Source of the DNA: Pseudomonadota bacterium
GTDB lineage: Bacteria; Pseudomonadota; Gammaproteobacteria; Pseudomonadales; Moraxellaceae
Reading direction: 5' to 3'
NCBI GenBank assembly: GCA_021851865.1
Contig: JAJZBU010000008.1
Span: forward strand, 1-64,000
DNA: 64,000 nt
The notes beneath the pieces were generated by a model. The model did not search any database. It was given only the letters and a program-made list of their open reading frames with translations, and had not been told where the DNA came from. Below, in pieces: positions 18,287-25,314 of the stretch. Every line of letters begins with the position of its first letter. Within the stretch, counting starts at the first letter, position 1. The translations under genes and the position numbers were made by a program.

Positions 18287-19187
18287 GTACGACGAGCTGG
18301 AAGACTATCTGGCGCAGCTGCAGACACAGCGTCGACTCAGCGCCCACACCCTCGCCGCCTACCGGCGCGACCTCAGCGCCTGGCAAGATCACCTGCGCAC
18401 GCAAGGGGTGACGACCGCCGATCGCAGCACTTTGGAAGACTTTATCGCCGAACGCCGCCTGCAGGGTGTCAGCACCCGCTCTTTGCAACGCCAGCTCTCG
18501 GCCTTGCGCGGCTATCTGCGTCATCTCGAACGCCACACCGGCGCCTCCTACGGCGCCCTGCTCGCCGTGCGTCTGCGCCAGCCCGGCCGCCATCTACCCC
18601 TGGTGCCCGACGTCGACCAACTCGGCCAGCTCATCGATCATCTGAACGGTTCAGACCTGCTCGCCTGCCGCGATCGCGCCATGGTGGAACTGATCTACTC
18701 GAGCGGCCTGCGCCTAGCGGAACTGACCCATCTGCAGCTCGCCGACATCGATCTCGCCCAATCCCTGCTGCGCGTCACCGGCAAAGGCAACAAGGAGCGC
18801 ATCCTGCCCATCGGCAGCAAGGCGCAGGATGCCCTGCTCGCTTGGTTGCGTCAACGCCAGAGCCTGCCGGCGGCGAGCGATCACGTCTTTCTCGGACGAC
18901 ATGGGCGCGCCCTGTCACGGCGCAGCGTCGAGCTGCGCCTGCGGGCCATCGGCCGGCGCCACGACTTGCGTCTCTATCCGCATCTTCTGCGCCACGCCTT
19001 CGCCTCGCACCTGCTCGAATCGAGCGGCGATCTACGCGCCGTGCAGGAGCTGCTCGGGCACAGTCAGATCAGCACCACCCAGATCTACACACATCTCGAC
19101 TTTCAGTATCTGGCGACGATTTACGACCAGGCCCACCCACGCGCCAAGGCGCGCGCACAGCGCGCCCCTGACGGAGAGAAGACCTAA
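18267..19187 (+). CDS. xerC: Tyrosine recombinase XerC
   Basis: Resolves chromosome dimers at dif with XerD. 306 residues from a GTG at 18267 inside the end of the DUF484 gene; the frame is open far upstream but homology begins here. The SAM-like core-binding domain covers about 1-95 and the catalytic domain the rest. Catalytic residues are visible: Arg in SSGLRLAELTHLQ, Lys in VTGKGNKERILP, His-x-x-Arg in HLLRHAFASHLLE, His in LLGHSQISTTQIY and the Tyr nucleophile in TQIYTHLD. It ends against the convergent sutA gene. Confidence 0.95.
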   Translation: MSQPGPEYDELEDYLAQLQTQRRLSAHTLAAYRRDLSAWQDHLRTQGVTTADRSTLEDFIAERRLQGVSTRSLQRQLSALRGYLRHLERHTGASYGALLAVRLRQPGRHLPLVPDVDQLGQLIDHLNGSDLLACRDRAMVELIYSSGLRLAELTHLQLADIDLAQSLLRVTGKGNKERILPIGSKAQDALLAWLRQRQSLPAASDHVFLGRHGRALSRRSVELRLRAIGRRHDLRLYPHLLRHAFASHLLESSGDLRAVQELLGHSQISTTQIYTHLDFQYLATIYDQAHPRAKARAQRAPDGEKT

Positions 19188-19486
19188 ATGGGTTTGGAGC
19201 CGTAAGCCGACTCCGGCTTGCGGGGGGGATCCGCGGTGACATCCGGCGCCACCTCTTGAATCTGGCCACCGCTTTCAAGAAATTTGCGCATCTGCTCTTC
19301 CATCTGCCGGCGCAGGTTCTCCTTGGCCGAAACCGTCAGCTGCTCGGCTTCCTCGGCCTCACTGAGATGACGCCCTTCCTCTTCGGCGGGTGCCGCGCCG
19401 CCACTGGCGCCTTCCGCCGCGACTTCCTCGAGCTCCGTCTCCTCTTCGGCCTCGTTTTCGTTATAGTCTTCGTAATCGTCAGACAT
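19184..19486 (-). CDS. sutA: SutA-like RNA polymerase-binding regulator
   Basis: 100 residues. The N-terminal half is very acidic and disordered (Asp/Glu runs); the C-terminal half reads RRQMEEQMRKFLESGGQIQE and then VTADPPRKPESAYGSKPI, closely matching SutA of Pseudomonas, which binds RNA polymerase during slow growth and modulates initiation. The place, convergent with xerC, is also the Pseudomonas one. The two stop codons overlap by a few nt. Confidence 0.88.
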   Translation of the reverse strand: MSDDYEDYNENEAEEETELEEVAAEGASGGAAPAEEEGRHLSEAEEAEQLTVSAKENLRRQMEEQMRKFLESGGQIQEVAPDVTADPPRKPESAYGSKPI

Positions 19487-19578
19487 GCTTCACCTCGAAC
19501 TCCCATCACCTGCAGGGCATATAGCGGATTTATAGCTTAACCCAGGAATTTGTCCAGAGTCGCCCTCTTTGATCGGTA

Positions 19579-20445
19579 CTAGCGTCCATCTTCTCCCTTG
19601 AGATAAGTCTGGACCAATGGCTGCTGCAAAGCACGCTCATCCTTGAAGCCCCACAGATGATCGCGCGCCCCCTCGACGATGACATGGATCAGCGCAGCCT
19701 GCAGCGCCTCCTGTACACACAGCTGCACCGGCTCATTGCGCGTATAGCCGGTCTCGAGCTGGAGCAGACGCTTGTAAGTGACATAGCGAAAGATGTTGGT
19801 GTCGAGGGCCTGCGAGTAGATGGTCTTGGTCATGGTGACACTTTCGAGGATGCGGCCAGTGCGCGTATCGACGGCGCGCAGATTGACCGTCACCTGGTCG
19901 GTCTGATACTGATCGGTCAGGCCCGTGCCGAGATAAGCGGCGCCGGCTCCGCCGGTGCGCACATTCGACTCGTAGCCGATGATGCCGCCCTCGAACAGGA
20001 TGGTCGCCGGCAACAAAGGCGCCTCGCCGTCATCGCTTTGCACCGCCTTGCTGCCGATTGGCGCCTTGACCGTCGGCGCCGGATGCTCGGCGCGCACGAT
20101 GCGGCGCTCGGTGAGCAGATCCTGCAGCCCCTCGCGCTCCACCGGATTGAACCAGTGTGAGTCGATCATCGCCTTCACCAGCATGGCCGCCGCACCCTGC
20201 GTCACCGCCGTCGAATAGAGGCTGTCCGGCGAGGGCTTGTACTGCCCGGTCAGATCACGAAAACCATAGACGGCGGCGACGATCACCCCCTTCGGTGGCG
20301 GCAATGCGCGCAGATCGGCGTGCGTCGCCGTCTCCGGCGTCAGGCTCGGCCGCCCCGTCGGCTTCGCTGGATCATGGTTGGGGCCTAGGCCAGAACAGGC
20401 GCTCAACAGAACTCCCAAGGCTAAGACGAGCGAGGATCGTATCAT
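19579..20445 (-). CDS. csgG: Curli secretion channel lipoprotein CsgG
   Basis: Outer-membrane nonameric pore that exports curlin subunits. 288 residues; signal peptide with lipobox LLSACSG, lipidation at Cys17. The CsgG core is evident: VIVAAVYGFRDLTGQYKPS, STAVTQGAAAMLVKAMIDSHWF, VEREGLQDLLTERRI, then the beta-barrel segment FEGGIIGYESNVRTGGAGAA and VNLRAVDTRTGRILESV. Its ATG overlaps the csgF stop as TGATG. Last gene of the curli cluster. Confidence 0.96.
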   Translation of the reverse strand: MIRSSLVLALGVLLSACSGLGPNHDPAKPTGRPSLTPETATHADLRALPPPKGVIVAAVYGFRDLTGQYKPSPDSLYSTAVTQGAAAMLVKAMIDSHWFNPVEREGLQDLLTERRIVRAEHPAPTVKAPIGSKAVQSDDGEAPLLPATILFEGGIIGYESNVRTGGAGAAYLGTGLTDQYQTDQVTVNLRAVDTRTGRILESVTMTKTIYSQALDTNIFRYVTYKRLLQLETGYTRNEPVQLCVQEALQAALIHVIVEGARDHLWGFKDERALQQPLVQTYLKGEDGR

Positions 20446-20849
20446 CAGTTATAGACCGTAAAAGAACTGGAAGCGCCGGTGGTGGTGTCGGTGGTGGTGA
20501 TCTGAACCTGGTTGTTCGGCAGATTGCTGATCACCACCGAGTAGTTGCCCATGGTCACCGTCTGTGGCACGAGATTGCCATTGGCGTCGGTCAGACCTTT
20601 GGTGATGGCGCCGACGATCTTGGCGGTGATCGCGCCCTGCAGGGCGGCGTTGAACTGTTGCAGAGGCGTCTGGATGTAGCTCACGCTCGGACCGGTGTAG
20701 AGGTTCTCGGCGCTGGCCATGGACTGCAACCAGCTGCCATTGAGCGGACTGCCGCCAAACATCGGGTTGACCGGCGTGTAGTTGAGCTGATTGGCCTGCG
20801 CCGTCAGCGCAACACAGGTGAGACCCAGGCAGAGCAAGGGGGTACGCAT
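20445..20849 (-). CDS. csgF: Curli assembly factor CsgF
   Basis: 134 residues with a signal peptide ending at TAQAN. The mature N-terminus NQLNYTPVNPMFGGSPLNGS is the conserved CsgF segment that plugs into the CsgG pore (E. coli has TFQFRNPNFGG and so on). CsgF couples the channel to nucleation by CsgB at the surface. ATG at 20849; an in-frame ATG seven codons upstream overlaps csgE and is less likely. Confidence 0.93.
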   Translation of the reverse strand: MRTPLLCLGLTCVALTAQANQLNYTPVNPMFGGSPLNGSWLQSMASAENLYTGPSVSYIQTPLQQFNAALQGAITAKIVGAITKGLTDANGNLVPQTVTMGNYSVVISNLPNNQVQITTTDTTTGASSSFTVYN

Positions 20850-20866
20850 GATGGACTCCGGCATCA

Positions 20867-21277
20867 TCAATGGAACAGCAAACGCCGCACTTCCAGGGCG
20901 AGCAGGCGCTGGTGTACGGTCTCTACCGCCTGGGCACAGTAAGTGTCCAGGGTGAACATATTGGTGGGGCTGAGATAGGTGCTGAACAGCAACTGATCCC
21001 CCGACAAAACGTCAATCTGCAACAAGGCACGCGGCGCATAGTGGTCGCGAATGACGAGCATGGCATCGCCGTTGGCCGGATCGGCCATCCAGGTCACGGC
21101 AAATGAGCGCGCGAACAGATTGCCCATGACCGACATGGTCTGATCGGTGATCAACGGCATGACCGGATCACCCGGGCGCGCCGCCAGATCGGTATACGGA
21201 TCCATCTCGTTGGGATCACGCGCCTGCGCCAGGACACTGGTCAGAGCCCACACCAGCAGCAGAACGAGGCGCATCAT
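20867..21277 (-). CDS. csgE: Curli assembly factor CsgE
   Basis: 136 residues, signal peptide (LVLLLVWALTSVLAQA). The mature part has ITDQTMSVMGNLFARSF and LLFSTYLSPTNMFTLDTYC, as in CsgE, the periplasmic cap of CsgG that selects subunits. The frame is open far upstream, but the start is the ATG at 21277 in a TGATG overlap with csgD. Confidence 0.9.
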   Translation of the reverse strand: MMRLVLLLVWALTSVLAQARDPNEMDPYTDLAARPGDPVMPLITDQTMSVMGNLFARSFAVTWMADPANGDAMLVIRDHYAPRALLQIDVLSGDQLLFSTYLSPTNMFTLDTYCAQAVETVHQRLLALEVRRLLFH

Positions 21278-21933
21278 CAGACCCTGGCCTGATGGCGCAG
21301 GTGCTGCATGCCCCAATGGATGGCTTTGGTCCGGCTGTTGACCTCGATCTTGCGAAAAACATTCTGCAGATGCGTCTTCACCGTGTGCGCGCTGACGAAC
21401 ATGCGCTCGGCGATGTCCGCGTTGCTCAAGCCTTCCATCAACAACAACAGGACCTGCTTCTCCTTCGGCGTCAGATCGACCAGACTCTGCTGCACGCTCG
21501 CCATGGTGGCGGCGCTGCTCAAGCGGGTGGTATCGAGGTAGGCGCCGAGCCAACGCCGCGGCAGCCAGTGCTCGCCAGCGAGCAGAGCGAGCATGCCGCG
21601 ACAGAAGTCCTCATTGCCGCAGTTCTCGAAGAACATGCCGCGCAGACAAGGAAACATCACCAGATGCTGCATGGGATGGTCTTCACGCGCGAAGACCAGG
21701 GCGATGGGACGCAAACGGCGATCCTCGTGCAGACGGCACAAGATCTCAGCGACCCGCTCGACCTCGAGCCCCTGGGTGTCGACCAGAAAAAGATCCGCCA
21801 CACACTCCACGGCCGTCTCAACCGGCATCACTTCAGCGCGCAATTGACAATGGAATGCGAGGCACTCTCGCAGTAAATCCACCTGAAAAGACTGTCGTCC
21901 TACGATGCACACCGATGGCACTGACCGTTCCAT
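21277..21933 (-). CDS. csgD: LuxR-family curli regulator CsgD
   Basis: 218 residues from ATG 21933; a GTG-type or ATG start at 21957 is an alternative. N-terminal receiver-like domain without a clear phospho-acceptor triad, as in CsgD, and a C-terminal LuxR helix-turn-helix: LTPKEKQVLLLLMEGLSNAD then VSAHTVKTHLQNVFRKIEV. CsgD activates csgBA in enterics. Here it is downstream of csgBA in the same direction, so it could form a feedback loop on its own transcript. Confidence 0.88.
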   Translation of the reverse strand: MERSVPSVCIVGRQSFQVDLLRECLAFHCQLRAEVMPVETAVECVADLFLVDTQGLEVERVAEILCRLHEDRRLRPIALVFAREDHPMQHLVMFPCLRGMFFENCGNEDFCRGMLALLAGEHWLPRRWLGAYLDTTRLSSAATMASVQQSLVDLTPKEKQVLLLLMEGLSNADIAERMFVSAHTVKTHLQNVFRKIEVNSRTKAIHWGMQHLRHQARV

Positions 21934-21957
21934 GCTCACGCCCCCATCCCCACACAA

Positions 21958-21973
21958 CGTGAACTACATCACA
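21958..21973 (-). promoter_or_regulatory. CRP-like site upstream of csgD
   Basis: CGTGAACTACATCACA matches TGTGA-N6-TCACA at nine of ten arm positions. It lies 25 nt upstream of the csgD ATG, between csgH and csgD. A second, perfect site lies at 24283-24298 before csgB. Confidence 0.5.
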
Positions 21974-22024
21974 AAAGCGCATGCCAAGCCAATGGTTACC
22001 GACAGAAATTCTCATTCTCACGAC

Positions 22025-22405
22025 TTATTCTGACGGCCTCATGACCACCTGACCATCCTGCTGCACGAGGGTCTTGGCCACTTCAGCGATCTCCTTATCG
22101 CCCTGCCAGACCTGCAGATGTATTTTGTACACGCCTTGCGGGGGGGGCAAGGACAGGGACAGCCGGCTCAGCGTCTGCACCTGACCGGCGGCCACATGCA
22201 CGTGCCCCGACTGCGCGCTGTTGCTCTTCTGGTATCCGTTCTCGAGGCTCGAGCTGAGGCGATAGCGCAGATCCAGACTCTGATCACTGCGCAGCCATGG
22301 CTGCAACTGCACCAGTTGGCCCTGCGTCATATTGATGCCCAGCTGCACCTCGGTCGCCTGCGCCGTCGCTGCCATCAGTACCCCCAAAATCGCCCAGATC
22401 TTCAT
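22025..22405 (-). CDS. csgH: CsgC/CsgH-like curli chaperone
   Basis: 126 residues, signal peptide (to TAQA, about residue 17), small beta-rich mature domain. The strands VQLGINMTQGQLVQLQPWL, SLDLRYRLSSSLENGYQKSN, SAQSGHVHVAAGQVQTLSRL and YKIHLQVWQGDKEIAEV fit the immunoglobulin-like fold of CsgC/CsgH, periplasmic proteins that stop premature curlin polymerisation. GGAGGGG stands before the ATG. It is placed directly after csgA, as csgC is in enterics. Confidence 0.8.
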   Translation of the reverse strand: MKIWAILGVLMAATAQATEVQLGINMTQGQLVQLQPWLRSDQSLDLRYRLSSSLENGYQKSNSAQSGHVHVAAGQVQTLSRLSLSLPPPQGVYKIHLQVWQGDKEIAEVAKTLVQQDGQVVMRPSE

Positions 22406-22426
22406 AGGACCCCTCCTTCAGAGACA

Positions 22427-22454
22427 ACGATGCCCGGCGCGTGCCGGGCATCGT
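22427..22454 (-). terminator. Intercistronic hairpin between csgA and csgH
   Basis: A perfect 12-bp stem (22427-22438 with 22443-22454) around a 4-nt loop, very GC-rich. On the transcribed strand it is followed by TTGTCTCT rather than a T run, so it is more likely a partial terminator or 3'-end stabiliser that lets csgA be made in excess over the assembly genes. Confidence 0.7.
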
Positions 22455-22471
22455 CTTGCTCTCGACAGGAA

Positions 22472-23734
22472 TCAGCGCTGCACGATGGTCGCCTGGTTGC
22501 CGCCACCGCCCGCCTGAACGATGGTTGCATGGTCGCCATTGGCGTACTGCTGCACCAGCGCGACGTTGGTGGTGACGCCATCGCCGCCGTACTGGCTGAT
22601 GCTGGCAGCGTTGCTGTTGCCGTACTGGTCGATCTCAGCCGAGTTCATGTTGGACGCCATATCCTGGTAGATGGTCGCGTTGTTGTTCGACGCTTCCGTA
22701 TCAAACACACCCTGATTGATCGTCGCCGAACCGTTGCTGCCGTTCTGGGTGATGCTCAGAGTGTTGCTCGAGCCTTCCTGGAAGGTGTTGGCCGTATTGA
22801 GCATGCCGCCCTGGTTCACCGTCGCCACGTTGTAGAACTCTTCCTGGGTGACGTTGGCGCTGTCGTTGTTGCCGGTCTGCGTCACGTTGGCCGCCAGATT
22901 GGCGCCTTCGCCTTCACCTTCGTCATTCTGGTTGATGCTCGCCGAATCAGCCGATCCACTCTGATTGATGCCAGCCTGCGAGTTCTGGATGTTGGTCTGA
23001 CTGATCGTAGCACTGGAACCCTGCGACCCCGTCTGGTTGATCGTCGCGACATTGGAGACGCCGGAGACCTGGGTGACGGTGGCAGTGTTATCAATGCCAG
23101 CATTTTGGTTGATCGTCGCCACGCTGCTCTGATCGCCGGCAGTCTGGCTGACCATGGCCGAGCTGCCGCCAAAGTCATTCTGCGTGATCGAAGCGTTGTC
23201 CAGCGTCGTGCTGTCCTGGGTGATGGTGGCGGTGTCGGATCCACTCTGGTAGACCGTGGCCGTCGCACCCATGTTGTTGGTCTGGCTGATCGTGGCCGCA
23301 GCGGAGTAGGCGCCTTCCTGATCGATCGAAGCCGTCGTCGCCGTCGAACCATCGACGTTGTTGGTGGCCTGGGTGATCGTCGCCGTGCTGTCCGTGGTTT
23401 CATCCTGGGTCACGAGCGCCGAGCTACCGGTGTCGCTCGCCTGGTTGATGGTGGCCGTGCTGCCAACCGCTTCATCCGGCTGATTGATCGTGGCGGTGTC
23501 GCCGGTGACGCTGGTTTGATTGATCGTGGCGGCGTTGTTGGTCGATAGACCGCTATCGCCATCGGTGTCGCTCTGCGTTCCCTGGGTGATCGTCGCGGTG
23601 GTCGCGGCGTCATTGCCGGTCTGCGTCACGGTGGCCGTGTTGCTAGCACCGAACTGATTGATGCTCGCTGTCTGAGCGAAAGCACTGCCGCCCAGGGCGA
23701 GCAGAATCGCTGCATAAATCGCTGTGGTCTTCAT
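22472..23734 (-). CDS. csgA: Major curlin subunit CsgA, very long
   Basis: Secreted amyloid subunit, 420 residues against about 150 in E. coli. Signal peptide to GGSAFA (about residue 20). The rest is a run of about 30 curlin half-repeats of the form Ala-Thr-Ile-x-Gln followed by a polar turn (ATINQTG, ATITQ, ASINQ, ATISQTN and so on). Enterobacterial CsgA has ten such strands. Spacer lengths vary and many turns are acidic (SDTDGDSG, EGEGEG), so the strand stack would be long and negatively charged. ATG at 23734 is chosen over one five codons upstream because it directly precedes the signal peptide. Confidence 0.93.
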   Translation of the reverse strand: MKTTAIYAAILLALGGSAFAQTASINQFGASNTATVTQTGNDAATTATITQGTQSDTDGDSGLSTNNAATINQTSVTGDTATINQPDEAVGSTATINQASDTGSSALVTQDETTDSTATITQATNNVDGSTATTASIDQEGAYSAAATISQTNNMGATATVYQSGSDTATITQDSTTLDNASITQNDFGGSSAMVSQTAGDQSSVATINQNAGIDNTATVTQVSGVSNVATINQTGSQGSSATISQTNIQNSQAGINQSGSADSASINQNDEGEGEGANLAANVTQTGNNDSANVTQEEFYNVATVNQGGMLNTANTFQEGSSNTLSITQNGSNGSATINQGVFDTEASNNNATIYQDMASNMNSAEIDQYGNSNAASISQYGGDGVTTNVALVQQYANGDHATIVQAGGGGNQATIVQR

Positions 23735-23788
23735 AGATCTCTTCCTCATTGAATGTGCCCGCAGGCACGACTTATCATGATGTCGTTA

Positions 23789-24265
23789 TCAACGTCCGCC
23801 TTGGTTCACCAAGGCCCGATTGCCATTGCCCCTCTGTACCACCGAGACATTCAGCCCCGATCCCGTCTGCGTGATATCGGCACGGTTGTCGCGCCCGGAC
23901 TGGGTCACCAAAGCCTGGTCACCTCCACCCGTCTGCGATACGTGCATCCGGTTGCCGATACCCGCCTGATCCAGTTGCGCGTTGTTGTCGATACCCGCCT
24001 GTTGCAACGTCGCGACATTACCCCGACCTGTCTGTCGCAGATCGCCGCTTTGTTCTTGACCGTTCTGCCCTGCCTGCGCCTTATTGGCATGACCGCGCTG
24101 ATCGATGTTCATGCTCTGCTGCTCACCGTTCTGCACGATGACCGCCGTTTGACCACGCACCAGTTCATCATTGGGAGCCAGATCGATCGCCGTCGCCACT
24201 CGTACAACCACCAGCATCGCCAGTGGTAAGACTCTTCGGGCTTGCATGGCCTTGAGTTCCGTCAT
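23789..24265 (-). CDS. csgB: Minor curlin subunit / nucleator CsgB
   Basis: 158 residues from ATG 24265; alternatives at 24310 and at MQARRV a few codons downstream are possible. Signal peptide core LPLAMLVVVRVATA carries an unusual internal Arg. The mature protein has about eleven curlin half-repeats (MNIDQRG, ATLQQAG, AQLDQAG, ADITQTG, VSVVQRG), with basic residues in the last ones as in the CsgB nucleator. First gene of the cluster, 54 nt before csgA. Confidence 0.88.
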   Translation of the reverse strand: MTELKAMQARRVLPLAMLVVVRVATAIDLAPNDELVRGQTAVIVQNGEQQSMNIDQRGHANKAQAGQNGQEQSGDLRQTGRGNVATLQQAGIDNNAQLDQAGIGNRMHVSQTGGGDQALVTQSGRDNRADITQTGSGLNVSVVQRGNGNRALVNQGGR

Positions 24266-24282
24266 CACCTTTCTGTCGCTAT

Positions 24283-24298
24283 TGTGATGCGCATCACA
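24283..24298 (-). promoter_or_regulatory. Perfect CRP palindrome before csgB
   Basis: TGTGATGCGCATCACA fits TGTGA-N6-TCACA fully and the centre is also symmetric. It is 18 nt from the chosen csgB ATG. So close to the gene it could repress, or the promoter may lie nearer than expected. The class I cyclase gene in this window shows that cAMP can be made. Confidence 0.65.
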
Positions 24299-24518
24299 AA
24301 AGCCGCCCATCGCCTGAATGATCTGTTTTTAATTTTAAAAACTCATCTCTTGGGATGACGGGACGAACCTAGAAGGCGATCGAGATATCGCTTATATGAA
24401 GTTGTTTTTTATGCCATGCAGCTTGGATATGGTTTTTTTTGCCATCATCTGAAAGGATGAGAACGCCTGTCCGTGACCGGATTCAGCGCTACGACAGAGC
24501 GACAGCGAAGGTCACACC
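24299..24518. other. AT-rich leader region of the curli cluster
   Basis: About 220 nt without a gene, clearly richer in A and T than its surroundings (runs such as TTTTTAATTTTAAAAA and several poly-T/poly-A tracts). It must hold the csgB promoter and would be a natural target for silencing proteins of the H-NS/MvaT type. I could not fix a promoter in it. Confidence 0.5.
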
Positions 24519-25184
24519 TCAGAGCGTGGCCAGTTCCTGCGACCAGTGCTGCAGACAGCGTCGGCGCTCGGCGGCGACGCCGAACATCTGGCGACGATAG
24601 CATAAGGTCTGCAAGGCGACGCTGTAGAGCATGTGATAGAGGCGACGATTGCCAGCCTGGCGGCTGATACGCTCGATCAGGCCATAGCTGATCCGCAAAA
24701 AAGCACCGACATCGTCGCCTTCGTGGGCGACAACGAGCTCCGGCAGGGCCTGCCGTAACTCCGCCGCCAGCAAGGCCGGCGCGGAACGACGCAGGCGGCA
24801 CAAGGCGATCTCCAGCAACCCCTCCTGGAGTTCACTCAGATCCTGCAGATCCTGCGGTGACAGCTGCCGTACCAGGGCACCACGACGCGGTTGCACGGTG
24901 ACCAGGCTCTCGCGTTCGAGAATGCGGATCGCCTCACGAATCGGACCACGACTGACCTTAAAGCTCTCGGCCAACTCCTGTTCGACGATGTGCTCACCCG
25001 GCGCCAGTTGCTCGGCCAGGATGCGATCGGCCAACTGCAAGGCGATCTGCTCCGGCACCGACAGCGTGAGAAATTCGCGATCGCTGAAGAGACGAAATGC
25101 CGCGGCCATGGCGGGCCTGGCTGTAGCTGTATCGGCATCGAGGGGCATGATGTCACCGCTGATTGGACCGCTTTGCACCTGCAT
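24519..25184 (-). CDS. GntR-family regulator, FadR/FCD subfamily
   Basis: 221 residues. Winged helix at about 35-105: QIALQLADRILAEQLAPGEH, SFKVSRGPIREAIRILERES and LVTVQPRRGALV, typical GntR. The C-terminal helical FCD-like ligand domain follows (LSELQEGLLEIALCRLRRSA and onward) and usually binds a metal and a small carboxylate. No metabolic gene is adjacent on its strand; the upstream neighbour is amtB, ended by a strong terminator. Start uncertain between 25184 and an ATG at 25148. Target unknown. Confidence 0.85.
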   Translation of the reverse strand: MQVQSGPISGDIMPLDADTATARPAMAAAFRLFSDREFLTLSVPEQIALQLADRILAEQLAPGEHIVEQELAESFKVSRGPIREAIRILERESLVTVQPRRGALVRQLSPQDLQDLSELQEGLLEIALCRLRRSAPALLAAELRQALPELVVAHEGDDVGAFLRISYGLIERISRQAGNRRLYHMLYSVALQTLCYRRQMFGVAAERRRCLQHWSQELATL

Positions 25185-25274
25185 TCGGCGGAATACGGCC
25201 GATTCTGCTTGCCGTAGGGCAAGTATTTGAGCATTTTCGGCGACATTGCGTCAACTATTGACGCACCCGCAAAG

Positions 25275-25302
25275 ACAAAAGGCGCCGCTAGGCGCCTTTT
25301 GT
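25275..25302 (-). terminator. Terminator of the porin-glnK-amtB operon
   Basis: A perfect 12-bp stem ACAAAAGGCGCC / GGCGCCTTTTGT with a 4-nt loop, 13 nt beyond the amtB stop. T tracts flank it on both strands, so it can act in both directions. Confidence 0.85.
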
Positions 25303-25314
25303 CCACCACACACC

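Noticed and set aside
22118-23548. A 476-codon plus-strand frame with repeated Val-Asp-Arg-like units
   Set aside because: It is the complement of the csgA repeats and has no signal peptide or known domain.
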